A stretch of DNA of 64,000 nt from Roseivirga sp. 4D4 (GCF_001747095.1 NZ_MDGP01000001.1:1409001-1473000); one strand, 5' to 3'; numbered from the stretch's first letter, positions 53,550-61,210 are shown. The notes: generated from the letters alone by a model not told the origin. Program-made: numbers and translations.

Positions 53550-54389
53550 GTGTCAGACGACCACACAAAAGATGCCGTAAACAAGGTACATGAACAGGCG
53601 GAGAAGCTTGAGAAGGATGCTATCAATTACACCAAACAAGGTGCAAATGTTGGCTTAATGGCGCGCAACAGCGCCAATCCTGATAATGTCTATGGCAACA
53701 GTGCTGAAGAAGAAAAGGACGCTAAAACCAAAAAGATTTTGGATTTAATTGAGCGCGCACGCCAGCTTGATAAAGAGCTTGGCGACCTTCTCGATGAGCT
53801 GAATAGGAAATACGATGAATTAGGAGAAAAAGAAAAAGAGCGCAGAGACATCCTAGATAACAATAGGAAGCTCAAGGATGCGATGGCCAACGGTGATATC
53901 GCGGAGCTAAGGATTTTATTAGGCTTAAATGACGAAACAACACCAGAAGAAGTCATGCAAAAGGCTCAAAGTACGGTAGGTGCGAATGAGGCCGCTGTAG
54001 ATACACTGGATGTTGAGATTGCCAAGCTTAAAAGTGACATTAAAACATTAGAAGGCGAATACAATAAAATAGCCAAGGAGCGCGGACTCACAGAAATTGC
54101 AGGGGAACATCTAGAAGAACTTAAGGATATTAAAAGGCGTGCCTTTGAGCTTGAAGGCGTTAATTTCAATAAGTTGCTCAGCGAACTAGAGAGTGATGAT
54201 GGACAATCTAATTTTTACCAGCGAGCAAAAAAGTTCATTGTAGATGACGGTGAAATAAGCATAACTGACCCATTCAACACGGCCTCTAACGATACAGTGG
54301 CTTCAAATCCATTTGATTTAGAAAATGATGGACAAGAAAAAAGCCCGTTCAGTGACGAGCCTTCTCAAGCGCCAAATCCGTTCGGATAG
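53550..54389 (+). CDS. coiled-coil protein with repeated NPF/DPF motifs at its C-terminus
   Basis: The 279-residue protein starts with GTG, 10 bases after an AAGGGG SD sequence. Residues 50-215 form long charged coiled coils. The last 50 residues are Asn/Asp/Ser-rich and contain DPF, NPF, SPF and a final NPFG. NPF motifs bind EH domains in eukaryotes; their meaning in a bacterium is unclear. There is no signal peptide. Its stop is 2 bp from that of the next gene on the other strand. Confidence 0.55.
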   Translation: MSDDHTKDAVNKVHEQAEKLEKDAINYTKQGANVGLMARNSANPDNVYGNSAEEEKDAKTKKILDLIERARQLDKELGDLLDELNRKYDELGEKEKERRDILDNNRKLKDAMANGDIAELRILLGLNDETTPEEVMQKAQSTVGANEAAVDTLDVEIAKLKSDIKTLEGEYNKIAKERGLTEIAGEHLEELKDIKRRAFELEGVNFNKLLSELESDDGQSNFYQRAKKFIVDDGEISITDPFNTASNDTVASNPFDLENDGQEKSPFSDEPSQAPNPFG

Positions 54390-54391
54390 GT

Positions 54392-54973
54392 TTAGTTGTT
54401 TTCTGGTGGGTTAATGCCTGCAATTGCATTTGAAGACACTTTTCCTAAAATCACCAAGTGATCACCATATGTAGCAACAAAGTGATCTCCTATGACCTGA
54501 ATAGCTCCACCTATTTGCTCAGGTGTAAATACGTACGTTTTTCCATGCGTATATATATTTTCGTCCATATATAGGCTGGCCTTCACTGGGCCTGATGTCT
54601 TTAGAAACTTCACATCAATATTCATCGGCTTATCTGTAAAGCGTGTATCAGCGAAAGACTTGGCTAAAACATTCGCATATTCCTCAACGCTCATTCTGCC
54701 CTCGTCTCCACCAGTCACATAAATAGATAACCTCTTGTTCTTTGAGGCATCGCTAGCAGCATCAGCATCGCCTCTTGTAACTCTTGGCGCAGTAAGCTTG
54801 TCGTTGTTAACAACTTCTGCTGTTTTGGCTTTATTGTTTAAAGCTAGCGCATTGTTTTGTGCTTGAAGTTCGTTGCTGTTCGCTACTGTAAGAGCGAACA
54901 CAGCAAAAAGACCCACGAGGCCAGCTTTAGCTCGGGTCGAGGAATTTTCAAATGTCTTTTTCAAAGAATTCAT
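54392..54973 (-). CDS. exported protein of unknown function
   Basis: The 193-residue protein has a typical signal peptide (about residues 1-38, hydrophobic core GLVGLFAVFALTVA, cleavage near LQA-Q). Then follow a disordered Asn/Asp/Ala-rich stretch and a beta-alpha domain (LSIYVTGGDEGRMSVEEYANVLAKSF). A moderate SD sequence (AGGA) precedes the start. It is leftward, with a strong operator region beyond its start codon. It would act in the periplasm; no family is recognised. Confidence 0.55.
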   Translation of the reverse strand: MNSLKKTFENSSTRAKAGLVGLFAVFALTVANSNELQAQNNALALNNKAKTAEVVNNDKLTAPRVTRGDADAASDASKNKRLSIYVTGGDEGRMSVEEYANVLAKSFADTRFTDKPMNIDVKFLKTSGPVKASLYMDENIYTHGKTYVFTPEQIGGAIQVIGDHFVATYGDHLVILGKVSSNAIAGINPPENN

Positions 54974-55073
54974 ATTTAAAGTCCTATTTCAGCAGTATTT
55001 TATACCACCATTTGCTTAGATTAGACAAGTAATTGATGCACAATTCGTTAAATTCTTAACGCATTGAGCTATT

Positions 55074-55091
55074 CCCGTCATATATGACGGG
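55074..55091. promoter_or_regulatory. 18-bp palindromic operator, site 1
   Basis: CCCGTCATATATGACGGG is perfectly symmetric. It lies in the divergent gap before the XRE gene at 55166, with its centre 41 bp from that of site 2. Confidence 0.7.
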
Positions 55092-55116
55092 TTAAATGTA
55101 ATGAAAAAACCCATCC

Positions 55117-55130
55117 CGTCATATATGACG
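55117..55130. promoter_or_regulatory. palindromic operator, site 2
   Basis: CGTCATATATGACG repeats the core of site 1 exactly. It overlaps the expected -35 region of the TATTAT -10 hexamer at 55139-55144, so binding would repress the XRE gene. The XRE protein itself is the likely ligand. Confidence 0.7.
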
Positions 55131-55165
55131 TGTTTAAATATTATAGACTTCCTGACATTCAGGTC

Positions 55166-55396
55166 ATGGAAAAAGACGGCTATGACAAAGAGCTTAAGGC
55201 AATTGCTGCGCGTATCAGACAACTCAGGATTGATGCGGGTTTTAGCAGTCAGGATGCCTTTGCTGATACCCATGGCTTTCAGAGAAAACAAATCTGGCGC
55301 ATTGAGGCTGGCCATAATTTGAACATGACCACCCTGCTACGGCTTGCAGAAATTCATGGCATAACTATTCAGGAATTCTTTGCTGGAGTGAAATAG
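55166..55396 (+). CDS. small XRE-family regulator
   Basis: The 76-residue protein is little more than an XRE helix-turn-helix (about residues 7-65: IAARIRQLRIDAGFSSQDAFADTHGFQRKQIWRIEAG). The two identical palindromes upstream make it a good autorepressor candidate. The ATG at 55166 follows a weak AGG. Confidence 0.8.
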   Translation: MEKDGYDKELKAIAARIRQLRIDAGFSSQDAFADTHGFQRKQIWRIEAGHNLNMTTLLRLAEIHGITIQEFFAGVK

Positions 55397-55557
55397 TTTT
55401 AAGCTAATCCTGCATACAATTGCGTGCACTCAACTCAGCCAAACATGAGATAACCAGCCGCTTTACATACTATCATAGGAATTATTTCCTTTTTTCTTGA
55501 TCAAGGAGCTGTCTTTGCCTACCTCTACACACCAATCAATGAGTAGGAGTAACCACC

Positions 55558-56052
55558 ATGTCCCCATCAATTAAAGATCAATTCGAAAAAATTAAACTCA
55601 CCTATCAACACAAGACACCGGCCAAGGATCGGCCTGACATTTCCAATCCTCAAGAAGCCTATCACCAGTTAATGAGAAGCTGGGATCAAGGTGAAATTGA
55701 CCTGATTGAAGAAGTCAAACTTTTGCTATTGGATCGCTCAAGCAGATTAATGTCTATTTACTCCCTCTGTAGAGGCGGTATGGACAAAGACAACCTCACA
55801 CTTGACCCCAAAGTGATCTATGCGGCAGCGCTTATCAGGAAAGCCCACCAAATCGTCCTTGCTCAGAATTACCCTGGTGGCGTGTTTGATCCTTCCTACT
55901 TGGATAATGGCCAAATCAACCAGTTATCGGAAGGTGGCTTTATTCTGGATATCCCCCTGATTGACTACATGGTGGTTACGCCAGATGGTTATTATTCACA
56001 TCTCAAAGATGCCCGGAAGGGGTTTACTCAAATACCACCTTCCCCACAGTAA
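55558..56052 (+). CDS. RadC-like JAB/MPN protein with a degenerate metal site
   Basis: The 164-residue protein is a RadC-type domain without the N-terminal helix-hairpin-helix. It is clearly related to the protein at 57819: shared KDRP...EAY, EEVKLLLLD, LMSI, GGM, DP and a LIDY/H strand. The metal-binding HxH of the active copy (HNHP) is here QNYP, and the following Asp is Asn117; Glu51 and Ser113 remain. It is probably catalytically dead and may act as a binding partner or regulator. SD AGGAG is 9 bases before the ATG. Confidence 0.82.
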   Translation: MSPSIKDQFEKIKLTYQHKTPAKDRPDISNPQEAYHQLMRSWDQGEIDLIEEVKLLLLDRSSRLMSIYSLCRGGMDKDNLTLDPKVIYAAALIRKAHQIVLAQNYPGGVFDPSYLDNGQINQLSEGGFILDIPLIDYMVVTPDGYYSHLKDARKGFTQIPPSPQ

Positions 56053-56235
56053 TGAGCAAAAGCGTTACAAATCAAGGGTTCTACTCAAAACTGGCTCAAA
56101 GACACACCATGATAGGCATTTATTCCTTTTTCAGTTGACCACCTCATAAACCTTCTGTAATCCCAACAACTGTTAACTGAATTAGGAATATAATCTTAGT
56201 TCGGATTTTAAATCAAACTTACAAGGAAACACATC

Positions 56236-56583
56236 ATGACCAACACTGCGTATTATGGCGAAATCGCGGCCAAACTTTCAGCACATCTGCATAAAAACCC
56301 TGATCATGTCACCAGAATATCTCAAATAATGGATAAACAGAAATACGGCTCAGATGACACCATACTGACAGTCTGTGCAGAGGCCGCACGTGTCTTTGAT
56401 CAAATCGAAGATCTATCAAGTGAGCACCTAATAGATTGGCACTTAGCTAGTGACAATTACGCGAACCAACTTCTTGATCACCTCTTAGCGGGAAGCAAGC
56501 CTCATATCGTAGATATGATTTCAATGGTGGCCCGTAGTATCGAACAGGCAAGAGACAGCCACTTTCAAGTTTCTAGAAAATAG
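56236..56583 (+). CDS. small helical protein, unknown
   Basis: The 115-residue, fully soluble and helical protein has SD AAGGAA 7 bases before the ATG and a TATAAT hexamer at 56189-56194. It lies between the degenerate RadC-like gene and the folded leader. No family is recognised. Confidence 0.6.
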   Translation: MTNTAYYGEIAAKLSAHLHKNPDHVTRISQIMDKQKYGSDDTILTVCAEAARVFDQIEDLSSEHLIDWHLASDNYANQLLDHLLAGSKPHIVDMISMVARSIEQARDSHFQVSRK

Positions 56584-56637
56584 GAGAACAATGCTTGTTC
56601 ACTTTACATCTGGAAATGGAAAGTATTCCTCTCTGTA

Positions 56638-56752
56638 AGTCAAATCGGAAGCCTTCAAAATTTATAAAAATGCGGGTCGTAGAGTCCTATTTTTAAAATT
56701 TATCAGCCCGCATAAATGCGCCCTGCTAAAGCTGGGTTCCAAAGATTTGACT
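56638..56752. ncRNA. nested inverted repeats, candidate folded leader or single-strand promoter
   Basis: Arms AGTCAAATC (56638-56646) and GATTTGACT (56744-56752) are perfect 9-bp complements. Inside them GGAA/TTCC and TGCGGG/CCCGCA (56671-56676 and 56707-56712) pair in register, giving a long interrupted stem. It lies 112 bp before a gene that leads to ssb. It could be an RNA element, an operator, or a promoter that works when the DNA is single-stranded. Confidence 0.5.
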
Positions 56753-56803
56753 GACGATCAAAACACTTTCCGAATTGCTACCACAATTTTCATGGCGCGC
56801 CCC

Positions 56804-56825
56804 GTCATGCGCAAGAACGCATGAC
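56804..56825. repeat. second stem-loop of the leader
   Basis: GTCATGCG and CGCATGAC form a perfect 8-bp stem around CAAGAA. It is 39 bp upstream of the next start codon, between that gene and the larger nested repeat. Confidence 0.55.
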
Positions 56826-56864
56826 AAGCACGTCAAGAAAACTCTTACTTAGAAAGGATAAGTT

Positions 56865-57224
56865 ATGACTTACGAAACCAAGACAACCAAATCATACGAT
56901 GGATCATGGAGGGCTGAAAGCCAAGCTTTATTGGCCGAAACAGAAGAAGGAAAACGCTTCTTAGAACTAGCCACTTATAAGGATAGAGGGGGTATCACTA
57001 CAAGCGCAAATGTTTTCGTTTACAAACAAAGTCAAGGCTTCACCACAAAATCCACCGTAATTTTCGGAGATTTTTCAAAATCAAAAATAGCCTTTACAGA
57101 CTGCAATCGAGTTACCGAACAAGCGGTTTCCCAAGCTCATAAATTTGCCCTTCTTCAGATGCCAAAAATTATAGCTGAAGCCAAAGCTTTTTATGAGGAA
57201 AAAGAAACCAACACCACAGACTGA
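56865..57224 (+). CDS. unknown protein of the ssb operon
   Basis: The 119-residue protein has an AAAGGA SD sequence, is beta-rich in its first half and helical in its last 45 residues (VTEQAVSQAHKFALLQMPKIIAEAKAFYEEKE). It is followed after 75 bp by ssb. It has no signal or membrane segment and no recognised family; by position it belongs to the establishment module. Confidence 0.6.
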   Translation: MTYETKTTKSYDGSWRAESQALLAETEEGKRFLELATYKDRGGITTSANVFVYKQSQGFTTKSTVIFGDFSKSKIAFTDCNRVTEQAVSQAHKFALLQMPKIIAEAKAFYEEKETNTTD

Positions 57225-57299
57225 ATGCAGCACAGAAGCCAGCCCCGGGGTTGGCTTCGATGGTGCATTTCACCAACTGACACGAAAGGAGAAAAGATC

Positions 57300-57758
57300 A
57301 TGTCAAACACTACAGAAAACACTACCGTAACAACCAAAACTCAAGAAGACTTGTTCGCTGATACAAATATCACTCAGAGATCAGGCCGATTAACCAAAGA
57401 TGCAGAGCTTATCAAGGATGGTAAATTTGTTAAGTTCAGAATTGCTTCCAACAAGGAGTACATTGATACACAAAGTGGTGAACTCAAAACCACAACCAAC
57501 TACTTTAACGCTCTTGTATCTAACAATCTGACAGATGCATTTAATGTAGCCCAAGAACTTAAAAAAGGTGACTGGGTATACTTCAAAGGCGAGGACGCAA
57601 CACGTTCCATCGACACTGTAGAAGGCTACAAAGAAACAGGCGTGACAACCTTTGCCTATAAAGTAGTCCTAAAAAAACCAAAGCTTGAGACAACAGCCAA
57701 TTCCAACCAATTGGAGATAGATCAAAGTGTAAACGGTGCATCCTTGGATCAGCAATAA
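57300..57758 (+). CDS. ssb: single-stranded DNA-binding protein-like (OB fold)
   Basis: The 152-residue protein has the SSB OB-fold pattern: RSGRLTKDAELIKDGKFVKFRIASNKEY, then NYFNALVSNNLTDAFNVAQELKKGDWVYFKGE. The usual acidic DDxxF tip is missing (the end is ASLDQQ), so it may not recruit host partners in the usual way. Its N-terminus contains QEDLF (residues 15-19), a loose match to the beta-clamp-binding pattern. It has a strong SD sequence (AAAGGAG) and a textbook terminator downstream. SSB genes mark the leading region of conjugative plasmids. Confidence 0.8.
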   Translation: MSNTTENTTVTTKTQEDLFADTNITQRSGRLTKDAELIKDGKFVKFRIASNKEYIDTQSGELKTTTNYFNALVSNNLTDAFNVAQELKKGDWVYFKGEDATRSIDTVEGYKETGVTTFAYKVVLKKPKLETTANSNQLEIDQSVNGASLDQQ

Positions 57759-57774
57759 TTCAACCCAAACTATA

Positions 57775-57806
57775 GGGAAAGCATTCATGCTTTCCCTTTT
57801 TCTTTT
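57775..57806 (+). terminator. intrinsic terminator after ssb
   Basis: GGGAAAGCAT and ATGCTTTCCC form a 10-bp stem with a 2-base loop, directly followed by TTTTTCTTTT. It ends the unit that starts at 56865. Confidence 0.9.
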
Positions 57807-57818
57807 AAGGACAAATAC

Positions 57819-58313
57819 ATGACCCCAAGCAGTAAGAGACTTTCAACCAAGTTTGAAGAAGTTCAACTTATATATAAAAATAAGACACTTGCAAAAGATC
57901 GCCCTAGCGTCAAAACACCAGAGCAAGCCTACGAGATTTTCATACAGAACTGGAATCTAGATCAGATCAGTTTACTCGAAGAAGTCAAAATTCTGCTCTT
58001 AGATAACTCTATGAAATTAATGTCAATTGCCGCTATCTCCAAAGGCGGTATGACAGGTGCTTTAGTTGATCCACGCATGATCTTTGCCACAGCCTTAAAG
58101 CGTAGGTCACACGCCATCATAATGGCTCACAATCACCCAACTGGGAACTTAAAACCGAGCCACGCAGACATCAAATTATCAGATACAATTGCCGCCTCTG
58201 GAAAGGTTCTGGGCATTCAACTAATTGATCACTTAATCGTAACATCCGATCACTATTGTTCATTGGCTTCTGATGGCTACATGGAGGCACCCAGCAATGC
58301 AGCACCAGTATAA
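57819..58313 (+). CDS. radC: RadC-like JAB/MPN protein, active-site intact
   Basis: The 164-residue protein has the JAMM metal signature complete: Glu54, HNHPTG (His104, His106), Ser114 and Asp117, with a LIDHLIVTSD strand after it. Canonical RadC proteins have an extra N-terminal domain of about 60 residues that is absent here. Such short RadC forms are typical of mobile elements and may be metal-dependent peptidases or nucleases; the true activity is not established. It has an AAGGA SD sequence and overlaps the methylase-like gene by 17 bp. Confidence 0.9.
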   Translation: MTPSSKRLSTKFEEVQLIYKNKTLAKDRPSVKTPEQAYEIFIQNWNLDQISLLEEVKILLLDNSMKLMSIAAISKGGMTGALVDPRMIFATALKRRSHAIIMAHNHPTGNLKPSHADIKLSDTIAASGKVLGIQLIDHLIVTSDHYCSLASDGYMEAPSNAAPV

Positions 58314-59043
58314 AGAATTTGCAAAACCCCTTGAAAAACTGGGCCGAAGACATGATCTATCGAGAGCTTTCAATGATCTTTTGACCATTGCTATATGTTC
58401 TTTTCATAGTACCAATATTCAGAGCCGACTACAGGAAAAAGATGAGCAAAACGAAGCCCTCTACATGGAGACTATCAAACCTTACAGTCGAGAAAATTTA
58501 AACGATTTAGGCAAAGCTATTGGCATACTGCAACTCAATGTTCTTGATGATCCCTACTCCGATGTTTTAGGCGAGTTCTTTATGGAGCACATCACCAAAG
58601 GTCAGAACGGCCAATACTTCACACCTACTCCGGTTTGCGAAATGATGGCACAAATGACCCTCGAAAATTCGCGTAAGGAAGACCAGCGTATTCTTGACCC
58701 AGCTTGCGGTTCAGGCCGGATGCTTTTAAGTGCAGCCAAAATCAACCATCGCAATTATTTCTTTGGAGCAGACAGTAGCCAGACATGCGCAAAAATGGCC
58801 ACGCTGAACTTCTTCTTGAATGGCCTTCAGGGGGAGGTTGCATGGATGAACAGTCTGTCCATGGAATGGTATGGAGGATGGCAAATCAACAAGTTCGGAT
58901 TGGGCATTCTTCCCATTGAAAAAGAGCATTCTCAGATTTGGACTGAGGCTCCTAAACCTAAGCCAAAACCTCAGACTCCAGAGTTTGATAGATCACTAAA
59001 GAATCTTGGCAACCAGACGACAGAACAACTCACACTTTTTTAG
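58297..59043 (+). CDS. N6-adenine methylase-like protein lacking the NPPY motif
   Basis: The 248-residue protein resembles the HsdM-type core: QYFTP (106-110) and DPACGSGR (134-141) are clear, the latter being the AdoMet-binding motif. Where NPPY or NPPF should follow there is NSLSM (185-189), so the catalytic motif IV is absent and methylation is doubtful. The C-terminus, after a Pro/Lys linker, ends in EQLTLF, matching the bacterial sliding-clamp-binding consensus QL[S/D]LF. SD GGAGG lies 9 bases before the ATG, inside the RadC-like gene. Confidence 0.82.
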   Translation: MQHQYKEFAKPLEKLGRRHDLSRAFNDLLTIAICSFHSTNIQSRLQEKDEQNEALYMETIKPYSRENLNDLGKAIGILQLNVLDDPYSDVLGEFFMEHITKGQNGQYFTPTPVCEMMAQMTLENSRKEDQRILDPACGSGRMLLSAAKINHRNYFFGADSSQTCAKMATLNFFLNGLQGEVAWMNSLSMEWYGGWQINKFGLGILPIEKEHSQIWTEAPKPKPKPQTPEFDRSLKNLGNQTTEQLTLF

Positions 59044-59064
59044 CCCAATTGAAAGGAAGCAAAA

Positions 59065-59391
59065 ATGAAAACATACGTAGTCAAAGCTGAAATGTGCACC
59101 TACTTACAAGTATCAATCAAGGCATGCTCTGAGAAAGAAGCTGAAAGGCTGGCTTCACAAATGAGCCAAAGTGATTTTACTGAAATTGAGGGAACAAGAA
59201 TTTGGGAAATCTACAATGTTGAGGAAGCAGATTTGGTCGTGGAAAAGTATTCGAACGATGAGCTTACAGAAGCTCTTGGCCAAGCTTTAGACTGGATATC
59301 TCAATTAGTGGCAGATGATAGTGAGGAGGATCAAGAACCACTCAGGTGGAAACAAATTCAGAATGTATATACCAAGTATAAGTACGATTAA
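59065..59391 (+). CDS. small acidic protein, DpnD/PcfM-like opening
   Basis: The 108-residue protein opens with MKTYVVKAEMCTYLQVSIKA and a SEKEAERLASQM helix that recalls the N-terminal domain of DpnD/PcfM-like proteins from mobile elements (weak match), followed by a highly acidic middle. It has a strong SD (AAAGGA) 7-9 bases before the ATG. It is part of a rightward run with the methylase-like gene. Confidence 0.6.
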   Translation: MKTYVVKAEMCTYLQVSIKACSEKEAERLASQMSQSDFTEIEGTRIWEIYNVEEADLVVEKYSNDELTEALGQALDWISQLVADDSEEDQEPLRWKQIQNVYTKYKYD

Positions 59392-59409
59392 TCAGGAGTG
59401 CGAAAGATA

Positions 59410-59880
59410 ATGTCAGCTCCACCAAAAATTGACAAATCTAAGGAAATTCAAAGTATCAAATCCAAGTTTGGTAGTCGTTACTATTTCAACCCTGAAGCAC
59501 ACAAGGAAGCGGCCCTATTATGGGGCGCTGAATGTAACGATTGTGGTGTGGCATTAAACCGCAAGAAAGAGGTGATTATCCAAGTCGCTTCTTGTATTGG
59601 TGAGCTTCAATTTGTTGAAACAAGCAAAGGGTATTGGCTTTTAGGAATAAGTGCTCAAACGTCCGTTTCTGGGTTTGGCTATGCACCCTCTGTTTGGGAT
59701 AATTTTGGCTTTGCTTCCTACTGGGATGCACGAGCTTTTGGTGTTGAAAAATTGATTAAGTTTTTCAGTGCTCGAGTTGTCACAAGCAACTCATGTTCAA
59801 GCGCAACAACAAAGGCAAATTGTCAAAGAGTAGTAGAGCTACTGAGAGGCGAACGGGCACCTCAACTAGACTTGTTTTAA
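59410..59880 (+). CDS. unknown protein ending in a beta-clamp-binding motif
   Basis: The 156-residue protein has a short basic start, a central WGAECNDCG segment and a beta-rich middle. It ends exactly in PQLDLF, which matches the QL[S/D]LF sliding-clamp motif. The second of two such ends in this module, it suggests clamp docking. An upstream in-frame GTG (59398) adds four residues; the ATG at 59410 follows AGGAG by 11 bases. No family is recognised. Confidence 0.65.
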   Translation: MSAPPKIDKSKEIQSIKSKFGSRYYFNPEAHKEAALLWGAECNDCGVALNRKKEVIIQVASCIGELQFVETSKGYWLLGISAQTSVSGFGYAPSVWDNFGFASYWDARAFGVEKLIKFFSARVVTSNSCSSATTKANCQRVVELLRGERAPQLDLF

Positions 59881-60346
59881 GTATGTTTTTTCGGGCGGCT
59901 TATCCCGCTATCCGCACTCGCCAACCACCGCACAAAGTCCAACTTGGCTCAAACAATTGCTACTATCGGGGCCGCCTATTCTCAACTTCCAAAGTTTGAA
60001 TAAACTCCACTAAGCCCCCCCCAGTCTAGACTTGCTCCGAAAAGTAAAACGCATGAGCGCTTTACACTTCTCCGCCAACTCATTTTTATGCACATGACGA
60101 GCCAGCTTTTAGCTTGCTGTCAAGAGCATATAACCCATTTAAAGTGAAGCTATACCGTATTCACCCCAAAGCTCAATTCCTAAGGTTACAACAGGTTCTA
60201 GTTTGAACTTCGACAGTGATTAACATGGATCAAATCTCAATTTCTATAAGAATAAAATCCTTATCATTTTTCTATCAGACATCATGTCTAAGAGGATCAA
60301 TCCTCTTAGAACCACCATGGTTCAATGAGTCCAAGATGTACCATAT
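59881..60346. other. gene-free 466-bp stretch
   Basis: No frame longer than about 20 codons has a start and a supporting signal. Two features stand out: a C-rich block (about 60008-60016) and the 24-bp inverted repeat at 60287-60310. It separates the rightward module from the next leftward gene. Confidence 0.5.
60287..60310. repeat. 24-bp inverted repeat
   Basis: TCTAAGAGGAT and ATCCTCTTAGA are perfect 11-bp arms around CA. It lies 37 bp past the stop of the leftward gene. With no T-run it may be an operator or a terminator stem. Confidence 0.55.
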
Positions 60347-60715
60347 TTAAAAGAATATTGGATCGGTCGAACCAAGACTTTCGGAGCATTCATCCAGCTT
60401 CCTTTTTACTATTTCATCAAAGTCAGCATCGAAGTTATCCAGTTTCTCTTTCAACCTGTGTGCATCCGCTTCAGAGTTTTCCGAATATGAATTATTCCCA
60501 AGTGTCATCGTCTGAAACACACCCATTTCCTCACGTATTGTGACCTTTTCATTACCACAAAAAAAGAATACTGAATTACTAAAGAACAATAAATATTCTC
60601 CCGATGTTATTGGGCTTTTCCGAGCGCCAACATCCTTGTTTTCGTATGTTAAGTTTCTCTTACTTTTCCATTCTGCAATCGTGTCTTGGATTGCCTTAAG
60701 TGATTCCTGATTCAT
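60347..60715 (-). CDS. unknown soluble protein
   Basis: The 122-residue protein has helices at both ends and a beta-rich middle (GEYLLFFSNSVFFFCGNEKVTIREEMG). There is no signal peptide. It is the only leftward gene between the module and the integrase. A GAGGA-type SD is close to the start. No family is recognised. Confidence 0.55.
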   Translation of the reverse strand: MNQESLKAIQDTIAEWKSKRNLTYENKDVGARKSPITSGEYLLFFSNSVFFFCGNEKVTIREEMGVFQTMTLGNNSYSENSEADAHRLKEKLDNFDADFDEIVKRKLDECSESLGSTDPIFF

Positions 60716-60765
60716 ATCCTCAATTTATCAAAGTTCATCTTTAGGAACAAAGCATGAACACTCTA

Positions 60766-60794
60766 TTGACACCAAAATGAATTAGGTTTATTTT
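60766..60794 (+). promoter_or_regulatory. near-consensus sigma70 promoter
   Basis: TTGACA (60766-60771) and TATTTT (60789-60794) with an exact 17-bp spacer lie 31 bp before the start of the next gene and upstream of an AAGGTGG SD. This is a proteobacterial-type promoter and unlike the Bacteroidota type at 33464. Confidence 0.7.
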
Positions 60795-60825
60795 CCTATA
60801 TACATGCAATCAAGGTGGTTCAAAT

Positions 60826-61053
60826 ATGAGTGAAATTCAACTTGAAAAAATCAAAGAAGCACGTGATGAATGTGCACGAATAATAGCACTCTATGGAGAT
60901 AAATTTCTCCCAATTTTCCAGCGCCTCGAAACAGAAATCGAGCAACGTGAACATCAAAATAAGTTGTTAGCAAAAGCGCTCAAAATTGGTACACAAAGTG
61001 GTACACATTTTGGTACACAATTTAAACAGCAGTTTTACAAAGCATCTCAATAA
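60826..61053 (+). CDS. small protein before the integrase, unknown
   Basis: The 75-residue protein has SD AAGGTGG 7 bases before the ATG, helical residues 1-50 (a likely coiled coil) and a C-terminal GTQSGTHFGTQ run. That run encodes an iteron-like DNA array, so its protein sequence is probably dictated by the DNA site. No family is recognised; an integration or excision accessory factor fits the position. Confidence 0.6.
   Translation: MSEIQLEKIKEARDECARIIALYGDKFLPIFQRLETEIEQREHQNKLLAKALKIGTQSGTHFGTQFKQQFYKASQ
60982..61019. repeat. GGTACACA array, copy 1
   Basis: Three GGTACACA 8-mers spaced every 12 bp, within a 38-bp unit that recurs 229 bp downstream with two mismatches. It lies inside the end of the preceding gene. 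Confidence 0.75.
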
Positions 61054-61094
61054 TCTAAATATTTCAATAACTTAATAGGTGCTCAAAGTTTAAA

Positions 61095-61115
61095 TGGTGC
61101 CTCCGGAGAGCACCA
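61095..61115. repeat. stem-loop in the integrase leader
   Basis: TGGTGC and GCACCA form a 6-bp stem around CTCCGGAGA (itself nearly symmetric). It sits between the two GGTACACA arrays and may terminate the upstream gene. Confidence 0.4.
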
Positions 61116-61210
61116 CTATATCATACCTTCTTCATGATTAACTTTATCTAAGTCGTTGATATAATTATTATTCTCAATTCCATCAACTTTTCGGCTTGTC
61201 AATAGCTCCT

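Noticed and set aside
55016..55322. Overlapping frames around the XRE operator region (both strands)
   Set aside because: They run through the palindromic operators and overlap the real XRE gene without their own start signals.
61015..61053. GTQSGTHFGTQ as a protein repeat of interest
   Set aside because: The same DNA array recurs in a different reading frame at 61211, so the conserved unit is DNA, not protein.
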